Below, one piece after another: positions 15,732-22,740 of a DNA stretch of 31,213 nt. Numbering within the stretch: the stretch's first letter is position 1; each line of letters begins with the position of its first letter. The position numbers were made by a program, and so were the translations under genes. Location of the stretch: contig CAZXSK010000053.1 in NCBI GenBank assembly GCA_964642855.1, positions 1 through 31,213 of the forward strand. Reading direction: 5' to 3'. The notes beneath the pieces were generated by a model that was not told the origin of the DNA, ran no database searches, and saw nothing but the letters and a program-made list of their open reading frames with translations. This DNA comes from CAZXSK01 sp964642855 (GTDB lineage Bacteria > Planctomycetota > Phycisphaerae > SM23-33).

Positions 15732-17087
15732 CTATTTCTCCGGTGGCAGTTCGGGCAGGGCGAACTCGTCGTCGGTCCGTTCGATCCAGTCCTGAAGCTG
15801 CAACTGGAGTTCCCGCCGCTTGTTCCACGCCCGCGAGGTATGCGCCAGGTTCTGCTGCTCGTAGGGGTCGACGTTGAGGTTGAACAGCATCCAGGGCTGG
15901 TGTTCGAGACAGATATACTTCCATCCGTCTCGGGTCACGATGCCCCGCCAGGGCCTGTCCACGCTCGGGCCATGGCAGGTCGGAATGACTGACTGCAGAA
16001 ACGCGCTGTCGGCGGTGGGAGGGATCTCCTTGCCGCGTACGACCGCGCCGGAGAAGTCCGAGCCCTGCATCCAATCGGGCACATCCAGGCCGCAGAGGCC
16101 AAGCGACGTCGGCGCGATGTCCACGTGGTTCATGGGGATATCGACCCGCCCGCCGGGCCGGCCGTAGCGGGACCGTCCGCGGGCGATGATCATCGGTACG
16201 CGGATTGCCTCCTCATAGGGAGTCATCTTCCGCGACTGGCCGTGCGATCCGTGCATGTCGCCGTGATCGGAGAAGAAGATCACCCAGGTATCGTCACCCA
16301 TGCCCAACTCGTCGAGCGTGTCTCGAACGCGGCCGACGTTCCAATCGAGGTTCTCGATCTGCGCGTAATAGCCGGCAAGGTCCCGAGCCGACTCCTCGCG
16401 CAGTGCGTCGACATGGGCGACATTCGGCCGGAACTGGATGTCGCCGGGGTTGTGCTGGGCCATGAATTCCTCGGGCGCCAGGTACGGATCGTGCGGCGGC
16501 TGGACCGAGAGCGCGGCGAAGAACGGCTGGTCTCCGTTTCCGCTGGCTGCGCGGTCGTGAAGATAGTCCAGCAGCATGTCGGTGAGGCAATCGGTCTCGT
16601 AGCCGGGCAGCCTTTCGTGGAATGCATCGTCGCCTTCTCCACCGGCGACCCAGCAGTCCCACTGGGCGTTGTTGTTGTCGTACCCGATCCAGGTGTCGAA
16701 ATGCCCCCGCCTGCCGGGCGGGACCACGTGCATCGCGGAGCGTCCGCGGGACTCCCTGAACCCATCGAGATGCCATTTACCGAAATAGGCCGTGTGGTAG
16801 CCGCCCTCCTTGAACGCGGTGGCCACGGTGGGCAGTTCCGGATCGAGCGGATACTCGTGACCTGGGACAGCCTGGTGCGGGTACCGGCTGGTTATCAGCG
16901 ATCCGCGGAACGGACAGCAAAGGGGCATCCCCGCCACGGCGTTGGTGAAATGGGCCCCCTGCCGTGACATGGCGTCGAGGTTGGGGGTGTTGACGTTGGG
17001 GTCTCCCATGCAGGAAAGCGCCTGGCCTCGGTGCTGATCGCCGAAGATCCAGATCACGTTGGGGCGCCTGGCCTGATTGTCGCTCAT
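15732..17087 (-). CDS. Sulfatase (formylglycine-dependent, Cys-type)
   Basis: A 451-residue alkaline-phosphatase-fold sulfatase that hydrolyses sulfate esters. The opening VIWIFGDQHRGQALSCMG and TPNLDAMSRQGAHFTNA is classical. The active-site motif is CCPFRGSLITSR (from residue 57), fitting C-x-P-x-R, so Cys57 should be converted to formylglycine; the fourth position is Phe rather than the common Ser or Ala. Other sites are GKWHLDG (about 100) and FFSDHGDMHGSHG, which carries metal-binding Asp and His. The length is normal. The ATG at 17087 has GGAGG upstream; the frame is open further but with no sulfatase-like sequence. I see no signal peptide, so it looks cytoplasmic, unlike many planctomycetal sulfatases. 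No sulfatase-maturing enzyme gene is nearby. The substrate cannot be told; sulfated polysaccharide or a small sulfate ester are options. Confidence 0.92.
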   Translation of the reverse strand: MSDNQARRPNVIWIFGDQHRGQALSCMGDPNVNTPNLDAMSRQGAHFTNAVAGMPLCCPFRGSLITSRYPHQAVPGHEYPLDPELPTVATAFKEGGYHTAYFGKWHLDGFRESRGRSAMHVVPPGRRGHFDTWIGYDNNNAQWDCWVAGGEGDDAFHERLPGYETDCLTDMLLDYLHDRAASGNGDQPFFAALSVQPPHDPYLAPEEFMAQHNPGDIQFRPNVAHVDALREESARDLAGYYAQIENLDWNVGRVRDTLDELGMGDDTWVIFFSDHGDMHGSHGQSRKMTPYEEAIRVPMIIARGRSRYGRPGGRVDIPMNHVDIAPTSLGLCGLDVPDWMQGSDFSGAVVRGKEIPPTADSAFLQSVIPTCHGPSVDRPWRGIVTRDGWKYICLEHQPWMLFNLNVDPYEQQNLAHTSRAWNKRRELQLQLQDWIERTDDEFALPELPPEK

Positions 17088-17163
17088 GCTTGCCTCCGAG
17101 CTGGGGTCACAAAGAACGGTCCATTGTGCCCTGCCCCCCGGATCGATGCAAGACGAGCGCAAC

Positions 17164-17196
17164 AAAAACGCGGCGAGGATGGGGGACTCGCCGCGT
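17164..17196 (-). terminator. Intrinsic terminator after the small lipoprotein gene
   Basis: On the minus strand a perfect 10-bp stem (ACGCGGCGAG / CTCGCCGCGT on the plus strand at 17168-17177 and 17187-17196, nine-base loop) is followed by TTTTT (plus-strand AAAAA at 17164-17168). It ends the 17274 gene before the sulfatase gene, so the two are separate units. Confidence 0.88.
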
Positions 17197-17273
17197 GTTG
17201 CTGCCAAAGGCGGCGACCCGCTTCCAGGCCGCCACGGAAGCTCCTCGAACACAGCACGAAACCATCGCTTGGA

Positions 17274-17597
17274 TCAGTCGGTGATTTCGACCTTGACGGG
17301 AACGACCCGCCCTCCTTCGTTCTTCACCTCGACCTTCACGCTGGCCCCATCGGCCAAGGCGGTGAACATCACAGGCTTGTCACCCGAAAGTAACTTGGTG
17401 TTCTCGGTGAAGTACAACTCCAGCGTCCTGCCATCGTTGGTCTCGACGTAGATTTCCTTTTCCTCGGGCACGACCTTGACGATTTTCCCTTCGTACGTGC
17501 CGCTGGCGACCTCGTCGTCGCCTCCGCTACACCCGGCCAGGAGAATCCCGGCGAGGATCGCCAGCCCCAGAAGTCCTGCAAATCCCTTGTTGGTCAT
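17274..17597 (-). CDS. Small lipoprotein of unknown function
   Basis: A 107-residue protein with a clear lipoprotein signal: hydrophobic residues 6-21 and lipobox LLAGC with Cys23. The mature part is a short acidic segment (SGGDDE) and then about 70 residues of beta-strand-like sequence (GTYEGKIVKVVPEEKEIYVET, LELYFTENTKL, ASVKVEVKNEGG). This pattern resembles a small OB-like or DUF5666-like barrel, but I cannot name the family. The ATG at 17597 follows AGGGAG; an upstream extension of the frame would overlap the promoter and is rejected. It is divergent from the PepSY-type membrane protein, shares its regulatory region and is followed by a strong terminator. Confidence 0.8.
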   Translation of the reverse strand: MTNKGFAGLLGLAILAGILLAGCSGGDDEVASGTYEGKIVKVVPEEKEIYVETNDGRTLELYFTENTKLLSGDKPVMFTALADGASVKVEVKNEGGRVVPVKVEITD

Positions 17598-17633
17598 GGT
17601 CAGCTCCCTTCGGTGTGTCGGCCTTGCCAACCG

Positions 17634-17649
17634 CAATATCAAGATATTG
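17634..17649. promoter_or_regulatory. AT-rich palindrome at the lipoprotein promoter (candidate operator)
   Basis: CAATATC (17634-17640), AA, GATATTG (17643-17649) is a perfect seven-base inverted repeat. It overlaps the -10 hexamer of the minus-strand promoter, a position where a bound repressor would block transcription. No regulator gene adjoins it. Confidence 0.5.
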
Positions 17650-17675
17650 TATACCCAACGCCGCTGCCATTTCAA
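17646..17675 (-). promoter_or_regulatory. Sigma-70-type promoter of the small lipoprotein
   Basis: On the minus strand TTGAAA (17670-17675) and TACAAT (17646-17651) are separated by 18 bases, 49 bases before the start codon. Confidence 0.6.
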
Positions 17676-17685
17676 ATGCGGGGCG

Positions 17686-17714
17686 TTGACCCGTGAATGT
17701 AGTAACCCTATCAT
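17686..17714 (+). promoter_or_regulatory. Sigma-70-type promoter of the PepSY-type gene
   Basis: TTGACC (17686-17691) and TATCAT (17709-17714) are separated by exactly 17 bases, 47 bases upstream of the ATG at 17762. Confidence 0.6.
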
Positions 17715-17761
17715 TCGCTGGCATAACCACTTCTGCTTCGCCTTTTAGGGAGAGAGAGTTT

Positions 17762-18025
17762 ATGTGGCTACGCAAATTTCACCGTTATCTCGGGTTGGCC
17801 CTGTCTCCGCTGATCCTGGTCACTGCTGTCACGGGCGGTGTCCTGTTGTGGCGAAAGCACTTCCACCCGGACCTGAAGCACGACCTGCTGGACTGGCATA
17901 ACTGGGAAATCGTAACCAGCTACGCAGGAGTCGTCGTCGCTGGAGGACTCGTTCTGATGGTGCTCTCGGGCGTTGCGATGTGGGCACAGATGGCGATACG
18001 GAAACGACGGGCGAAATCCAAGTGA
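17762..18025 (+). CDS. Small PepSY-associated transmembrane protein
   Basis: An 87-residue membrane protein with two hydrophobic helices (about 9-29 and 50-72). The first carries the phrase FHRYLGLALSPLILVTAVTG, typical of PepSY-associated TM domains seen in iron-uptake-linked membrane proteins. Full-length relatives have three or four helices plus periplasmic PepSY domains, so this is a minimal form. The tail KRRAKSK is positive and probably cytoplasmic. AGGGAGAG precedes the ATG at 17762, and the frame upstream of it overlaps the promoter, so the shorter start is chosen. It converges on the next minus-strand gene with a six-base gap. A role in metal or haem handling is only suggested by the family and by the histidines in the loop (HFHPDLKHDLLDWHNW). 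Confidence 0.75.
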   Translation: MWLRKFHRYLGLALSPLILVTAVTGGVLLWRKHFHPDLKHDLLDWHNWEIVTSYAGVVVAGGLVLMVLSGVAMWAQMAIRKRRAKSK

Positions 18026-18031
18026 TGCCCC

Positions 18032-18835
18032 TCAGTTCATGCGGGTAGGCACCGGCTGTCCAAGCAACCAATCCCGCAGCAGGCTGTCATCGCCCGATAT
18101 CCTGCCGATCACGCGGTACCGGGATCGAAACAGAGCCTGACATTGCATCGCCGGCTCGGAAACGACAGCCCACGGAGACAGGCCCGAGGAATGCACCATG
18201 CGAACCTTCCCGCCTCGACAGATTAGAAAGCCCACGTGGCGGTCCAGGCCGACGACGTAGAGGCCTTCTCCGGTATCGAGTACCTCGGAGACGAACCGCT
18301 CCATGGACGCATCGGAGAACCTGCGAACGTACGGTTCGGACGTCAGCGAGAGAATGATCCTCTCCGCTGGCTGCTGGGAAAGGGACACCCGCTCCAGAGC
18401 AATGCCCGCATCGCGGAGAACCGTCGAGACGAAGTAGCCACAGGCGATGGAGCCCTTGCGGGGCGTCTGCGTGGTCCCCTCGTACGCCCATCTTGTGCCA
18501 TACCATCGCGGAGCGATTCGATCGGCCACGACGGAGACCAGCAGATCCCGCGCGTCGGCCAATACTTCCTGTCGCCGGGACTCGGTCCGTGCCGCGCGAT
18601 ATCGTCCGGCGAGGACTTCACGCCGGCTGGAGACATCTCGCAGCAGTTGGCTGTAGGTTTCCAATACCGGGTCGGCGGGACAGGTCCCGGACGCATCGAC
18701 ACCGCTCCCATCGGCCGTGGCGGCAGAGGCCGACCGGTCCAGAACAGCCAGGCTGGCCAGGTGCAGCAGGACCAGTCCCGCCGCGAGCGTAACTCCAGCC
18801 GATGCCGAAATGCGGATCAACCGTCTCACAAGCAT
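18032..18835 (-). CDS. Exported protein with NlpC/P60-like Cys-His site
   Basis: A 267-residue protein with an N-terminal signal or anchor (about 12-32). The conserved-looking block ACGYFVSTVLRDAG provides a candidate nucleophile Cys132 at a helix start, and GLDRHVGFLICRGG provides His200 in a beta strand, followed by MVHSSG. This order and spacing fit the NlpC/P60 or related papain-like fold used by cell-wall amidases, but the match is by motif only. The middle (about 55-110) is a helical charged region. The start ATG has GGGGAGAG upstream at 18842-18849. It is the last of three minus-strand genes, 47 bases after the LamG-like lipoprotein. I would call it a putative peptidase or amidase of the envelope. 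Confidence 0.6.
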   Translation of the reverse strand: MLVRRLIRISASAGVTLAAGLVLLHLASLAVLDRSASAATADGSGVDASGTCPADPVLETYSQLLRDVSSRREVLAGRYRAARTESRRQEVLADARDLLVSVVADRIAPRWYGTRWAYEGTTQTPRKGSIACGYFVSTVLRDAGIALERVSLSQQPAERIILSLTSEPYVRRFSDASMERFVSEVLDTGEGLYVVGLDRHVGFLICRGGKVRMVHSSGLSPWAVVSEPAMQCQALFRSRYRVIGRISGDDSLLRDWLLGQPVPTRMN

Positions 18836-18882
18836 GAAATTCTCTCCCCACTGTCCCTATCGGACTGCGGAGGGGGGGAACG

Positions 18883-19563
18883 TTAGTTGCTTTCTGCATG
18901 CGTGTTTGCAGAAGGTTTGGGAGGTTTTCGGTACCGTATCTCAGATACCCTTACCCGGCATCGATCGGCGGTAATCGCCAGCGTTCCTGACCGCGGGTTC
19001 GGATCCGAGACCGTCGCCACAAGCTTCCCTTCCCGGTAGCACCGGATCCGATGGTCCTCCATCACCATCCGCCAGCGGATCGGCCCGTCGACCGGCGGGA
19101 CATCCACAATCTCCACCGGCTCGGGATACGGGTTGGTCGATGTGCCGAGATAGGCACCGACCTTGTCAGGCCAGCAGACGAAATACACCGCCGACCAGTC
19201 GATGCGGAGTTTCACACGCACGGAGATCGAGTAAGGACCGGGGTTCTCGTACAGTTCGTGATCCGTATTATCGATCTCCAAGACCACTTCGCCATCGCGC
19301 GCGTCGAGGTTCAGGCTGGCTACGATCGCCTTCTTGCCGCCCCGGGGGTTGAGCACCAGTTTGCCGTCCTTGACGGCCGAGCGTCCGGCAACCGTCAGCC
19401 AACCCGACCGGTCGTGGCCGTTGAACAGCCTCAAGCCGGTGCGCAGCGCGTACTCTGCTTTGGGATTGATCGCAGGATCGTTTGGGTCGGCACATCCTGC
19501 CAGGGCGAAGATCACTCCCGCGACGGCGAGCAGTTCCAGAATCTTCCGTCTCATGTTCCCCAT
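18883..19563 (-). CDS. Lipoprotein with LamG/DUF1080-like domain
   Basis: A 226-residue lipoprotein: hydrophobic residues 8-22, lipobox ALAGC with Cys24. The mature part looks like a concanavalin-type beta-sandwich as in DUF1080 (3-keto-disaccharide hydrolase) proteins: LFNGHDRSGW near residue 47, DGKLVLNPRGG, GEVVLEIDNTDHELYENPGPYSISVRV, and RWRMVMEDHRIRCYREGKLVATVSD, then a final SGTLAITADRCRVRVSEIRYR strand, a usual ending for this fold. Such proteins are abundant in planctomycetes and may bind or cleave sugars. The start is either ATG at 19563 or ATG at 19554; neither has a strong ribosome site. It begins five bases after the preceding gene's stop and is probably translated from the same mRNA. 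Confidence 0.65.
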   Translation of the reverse strand: MGNMRRKILELLAVAGVIFALAGCADPNDPAINPKAEYALRTGLRLFNGHDRSGWLTVAGRSAVKDGKLVLNPRGGKKAIVASLNLDARDGEVVLEIDNTDHELYENPGPYSISVRVKLRIDWSAVYFVCWPDKVGAYLGTSTNPYPEPVEIVDVPPVDGPIRWRMVMEDHRIRCYREGKLVATVSDPNPRSGTLAITADRCRVRVSEIRYRKPPKPSANTHAESN

Positions 19564-19568
19564 TCCGG

Positions 19569-19907
19569 TCAGAGTCCGGGCCCCCAGTCGTCGGTCTCTT
19601 CTTCGTCATCGATCTTCCACTTGTCCGCCTCGCTGATATCGTCCATTTCGCGTTCCATGAACTCGAACATCTTCTCCTGCATGGGGGCAAGCTTGTGGTA
19701 GTACTCCAGCGTCGCCTGGTAGCTGCGGACCATGGTCTCCATGCCCTTTGCGACCTGATTGAGGCCGGCTTCGAGCTGATTGGTCTTGATCAGCTGCCAC
19801 TTCTCCAGGCACTCGGGCTCCTTGATGGTGCTGAACGGATCGCACGAAAAGGCAACCTGGCCGTCTTCGCGGCGGATGAAAAACTCGCAGTCTTTGCACT
19901 GGATCAT
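19569..19907 (-). CDS. Conserved small protein with N-terminal Cys motif
   Basis: A 112-residue protein with no signal peptide. It opens MIQCKDCEFF, then has FSCDPFSTIKEPECLEKWQL, giving four cysteines (CxxC plus two) that could hold a metal. A helical middle follows (NQVAKGMETMVRSYQATLEYYHKLAPMQEKMFEFMEREMDD) and a very acidic tail (DDEEETDDW). I recall similar proteins in planctomycetes but know no function. The start at 19907 is chosen because a good promoter lies at 19956-19985; a longer in-frame start at 19985 would fall inside that promoter. It heads the three-gene minus-strand operon. Confidence 0.7.
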   Translation of the reverse strand: MIQCKDCEFFIRREDGQVAFSCDPFSTIKEPECLEKWQLIKTNQLEAGLNQVAKGMETMVRSYQATLEYYHKLAPMQEKMFEFMEREMDDISEADKWKIDDEEETDDWGPGL

Positions 19908-19955
19908 GATCTGGGTGTCCCTGGTGAGGATTCTCGACAAATGGCGTTCTGTGTC

Positions 19956-19985
19956 ATCATACTCTGCGCGACGTCCGTCGTCCAA
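19956..19985 (-). promoter_or_regulatory. Promoter of the 19907-18032 operon
   Basis: On the minus strand TTGGAC (19980-19985) and TATGAT (19956-19961) are separated by 18 bases, about 49 bases before the ATG at 19907. Confidence 0.6.
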
Positions 19986-20029
19986 TGGTGGGACGATTCA
20001 CGACCGGGTCGCGTTCGGCCGGAATTCCC

Positions 20030-20057
20030 TTTCGGATGAACGCTGCTCGTCTATAAT
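20030..20057 (+). promoter_or_regulatory. Probable promoter of the phosphoesterase gene
   Basis: A perfect TATAAT stands at 20052-20057, 34 bases before the ATG, with TTTCGG 16 bases upstream (20030-20035) as a poor -35. Confidence 0.5.
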
Positions 20058-20091
20058 CCGTTGGACGGAGGGCTAGAAAGCGGCAAACTTC

Positions 20092-20949
20092 ATGGCAGTC
20101 AACATTTTGTGCATCGGAGACGTGGTGGGACGGGCAGGGCGCGGCGTCCTCGCCGACCATCTCAGTTCGCTCATCGAGGAACGGGAGATCGAGTTGGTGG
20201 TCTGCAACGCCGAGAACGCAGCAGGCGGCAGCGGGCTGACACCACAGATCTTCGACAAGCTCCAGAAATACGGCGTCGATGTGGTGACTCTCGGCGACCA
20301 CGCGTTCCGCAAACGTGAGATCATCGAGATGCTCCAGTCCTCCGACCGGATCATCAAGCCAGCTAACCATTCGCCGCGTTCGCCGGGCAAGACGGTAGCT
20401 GTGGTGCCCACGAAATCCGGCAACCACGAGGTGGGGGTCATCTGCGTTCTCGGGCAGATGTCGATGGGCAACTTCGATTCCCCGTGGTATGCCATCGACA
20501 AGGCGATCGCCGCCCTGCCGGGCCACGTAAAGATGATCGTCGTCGACTTCCACGCCGAAGCGACCAGCGAAAAGGTTGCGATGGGCTGGCATCTGGCCGG
20601 TCGGGCAAGCGTTGTATTCGGCACACACACCCACGTTCCCACGGCAGACTGCCGCGTGCTGGACGGCGGTACGGCATTCATCTCCGACTGCGGCATGACC
20701 GGGCCGTACGACAGCGTGCTGGGTCGGCGAAAGGATCGTGTGCTGAGCTTTCTCACCACCGGCGTGCCCACGCAGTTCGAAGTCGCCCGGAGCGACCCGA
20801 GGCTGTGTGGAATCATCGCCAGCGTCGATCCGACAACCGGCAAGGCACGCGGGATCGAGCGTATCGAGATCCGTGGCAGAACGCTGGAAGGCGGCCCGTA
20901 CGACGCCGACGACGGCAGGCCGGGCGGGTACCGTCGCAAGAAGAAGTAA
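20092..20949 (+). CDS. YmdB-family metallophosphoesterase (TIGR00282)
   Basis: A 285-residue cytoplasmic phosphoesterase of the YmdB family, in which Bacillus YmdB acts on 2',3'-cyclic nucleotides and affects RNA turnover. Visible are CIGDVVGRAGR (Asp10), NAENAAGG (Glu41, Asn42), LGDHAFRKREI (about 68-78), VDFHAEATSEK with its metal-binding His, and FGTHTHVPTAD with two His. The GNH block of the family reads GDH (Asp69 for Asn). Length is about right. The tail GGYRRKKK is basic. No strong ribosome site precedes the ATG at 20092. It is divergent from the conserved 112-residue gene and is followed by a small membrane protein 61 bases downstream. Confidence 0.9.
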   Translation: MAVNILCIGDVVGRAGRGVLADHLSSLIEEREIELVVCNAENAAGGSGLTPQIFDKLQKYGVDVVTLGDHAFRKREIIEMLQSSDRIIKPANHSPRSPGKTVAVVPTKSGNHEVGVICVLGQMSMGNFDSPWYAIDKAIAALPGHVKMIVVDFHAEATSEKVAMGWHLAGRASVVFGTHTHVPTADCRVLDGGTAFISDCGMTGPYDSVLGRRKDRVLSFLTTGVPTQFEVARSDPRLCGIIASVDPTTGKARGIERIEIRGRTLEGGPYDADDGRPGGYRRKKK

Positions 20950-21010
20950 CGCTACAATCCGCCTCGACCGGCGTCTACCTGGAGGAACCACTTCACCCGG
21001 GGAGACAACA

Positions 21011-21319
21011 ATGGGCGTTCTGTGCAGCGCGATCTACTGGGTCGGGCCGGTGCTCGGGATGACAGCCGGGCTGCTCGGCGGGGGGATTGGAACGTGGATG
21101 ACCATCCGCCGCGCCGCCGGACCCCGCCAGCGCAAAGAGGCGATCCGCTTCTCCGTCCTCATCTGGGCCCTGGTTGCGGCGTTGCTCGTGGGGCTCGCCC
21201 TGCTGTCCGGGCCGTGGCGGCACGTTCTGTGGCTGCCCTATGGGCTGATTCTCCCGGCGGTGATACTGTGGGGCAACCAACGATTCCAAGCCGCCCGGCG
21301 GGCGGATGACGGAAGCTGA
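21011..21319 (+). CDS. Small three-helix membrane protein
   Basis: A 102-residue hydrophobic protein with helices at about 8-29, 45-65 and 70-88, and positively charged loops (TIRRAAGPRQRKEAIR, RFQAARRADD). GGAGA at 21001-21005 supports the ATG at 21011. I recognise no named family, although similar proteins occur near other genes in related bacteria as far as I recall. It follows the YmdB-type gene in the same direction and converges, with two bases between the stops, on the response regulator gene. Confidence 0.65.
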   Translation: MGVLCSAIYWVGPVLGMTAGLLGGGIGTWMTIRRAAGPRQRKEAIRFSVLIWALVAALLVGLALLSGPWRHVLWLPYGLILPAVILWGNQRFQAARRADDGS

Positions 21320-21321
21320 CG

Positions 21322-22737
21322 CTACATCATCCCGTACTTCTTCATCTTCTTGTACAGTGTCACCCGGTTGATGCCCAGCTGCTCGGCCGTTTCCTGGCGC
21401 CGCCCCCGGTTGGCGTCCAGCGTGATCTCGATGAGACTCCGCTCCGAGGCTTCCATCGCCTCCTCCAACGTCGTGCCCACCTGCACCGCTGCTGCAACGG
21501 TCAGTTTCTGTTCGGACCGGCTGGAAGGTTTCGAACCCCCAAGGACCGCGGGGGGCAGATCGTCGGGCCCGATCAGAGCCTGCCTGCAAAGAACCACCGC
21601 TCGCTGGACGCAGTTCTCCAGTTCGCGCACATTGCCGGGCCAGTCGTAACGGCGCATCAGGCCGATCGCTTCCTCCGAGAACCCGGCGATTTCCTTGCTG
21701 TTCTCTCGGGCGTACTGGTCGACGAAGTGTTCAGCCAGCAGTGGAATGTCCGCCACACGCTCGCGCAGCGGCGGAAGCTCTACGTTCACTACGTTAACCC
21801 TGAAGTACAGATCCTCCCGGAACCGACCGGCCTTGACCTCCTCGGCCAGATCGCAGTTGGTCGCCAGAATCACACGTACGTCCACCTGGCGGGATTCGTT
21901 CGAACCGACCGGCTCAAACACCTGCTCCTGCAGGACGCGCAATAGCCTGACCTGAAGCTGTGGAGACGCGGTGGCAATCTCGTCCAGGAAGATCGTCCCG
22001 CCATCGGCAGCGGCGAACTTGCCGGTCTTGTCTCCGGTGGCATCGGTAAACGCGCCCTTGACGTGCCCGAACAGCTCACTTTCCAGCAGTGTGTCCGGCA
22101 ACGCCCCGCAAGAGACCTCCACGAACGGCCCTTCCCGCCGGGGAGACTGGGTGTGGACTGCCCGGGCTACCAGGCTCTTGCCGGTGCCCGACTCGCCCGT
22201 GATGAGTACCGTAGCGGAGCTCTCGGCCGCCGTCTCCAGCAGATCGAACACTCTCTGCATGCGGTAGTCCTCGCCAATGACCGACGAGAAGCTGTACCGC
22301 TCGTGCAGCGCCTGCCTCAACTGACGGTTCTCCGCAATCAGATTCTGCTGCGACAACGCCCGACGAACTGCGATTCGCACGTCGTCGTCGATGATCGGCT
22401 TGGTGAGGTACTCGTAGGCGCCCTGCTTCATAGCCTCTACCGCAGATTCGATGGTCCCGTACCCGGTGATGACCATCACGACCAGGTCCGGATAGTTCTC
22501 GCGGATATGCCTCAGCAACTCCAGCCCATTCGATTCCCCGAGCATCACGTCCGTAATCACCAGGCGAAACGTGCCCCCCCGGAGGTGGTCGATCGCGCGG
22601 GCCACGGACTGGCATCGCACGAGCTCGTAACCTTCCATCTCCAGAAAATCCCCGAGGCTGTCGAGGATGATGTCGTCATCGTCGACCAGCAGAATCCGCG
22701 CACCTGCGAACGAATTGGCTTTCTCATGTCCGGTCAT
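21322..22737 (-). CDS. NtrC-family sigma-54-dependent response regulator
   Basis: A 471-residue transcription activator. Receiver domain at about 12-125 with acidic Asp19-Asp21, phospho-acceptor Asp63 (VITDVMLG) and the LTKPI lysine. AAA+ domain at about 150-380 with Walker A GESGTGKS (181-188), Walker B TIFLDE (248-253) and the sigma-54 contact loop GAFTDA (228-233), a variant of GAFTGA. C-terminal Fis-type helix-turn-helix ending RQETAEQLGINRVTLYKKMKKYGMM. All parts are intact. The ATG at 22737 lies three bases after the stop of the kinase gene, with GGAG in the kinase end as ribosome site, so the pair is co-transcribed and presumably works together. Target genes are unknown; the GAFTDA form is seen in other regulators and need not abolish sigma-54 contact. 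Confidence 0.93.
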   Translation of the reverse strand: MTGHEKANSFAGARILLVDDDDIILDSLGDFLEMEGYELVRCQSVARAIDHLRGGTFRLVITDVMLGESNGLELLRHIRENYPDLVVMVITGYGTIESAVEAMKQGAYEYLTKPIIDDDVRIAVRRALSQQNLIAENRQLRQALHERYSFSSVIGEDYRMQRVFDLLETAAESSATVLITGESGTGKSLVARAVHTQSPRREGPFVEVSCGALPDTLLESELFGHVKGAFTDATGDKTGKFAAADGGTIFLDEIATASPQLQVRLLRVLQEQVFEPVGSNESRQVDVRVILATNCDLAEEVKAGRFREDLYFRVNVVNVELPPLRERVADIPLLAEHFVDQYARENSKEIAGFSEEAIGLMRRYDWPGNVRELENCVQRAVVLCRQALIGPDDLPPAVLGGSKPSSRSEQKLTVAAAVQVGTTLEEAMEASERSLIEITLDANRGRRQETAEQLGINRVTLYKKMKKYGMM

Positions 22738-22740
22738 GGG

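Noticed and set aside
21290..21330. GC-rich hairpin (CCGCC...GGCGG) as a terminator between convergent genes
   Set aside because: It lies inside the coding end of the membrane protein, has a tiny loop and no T-run.
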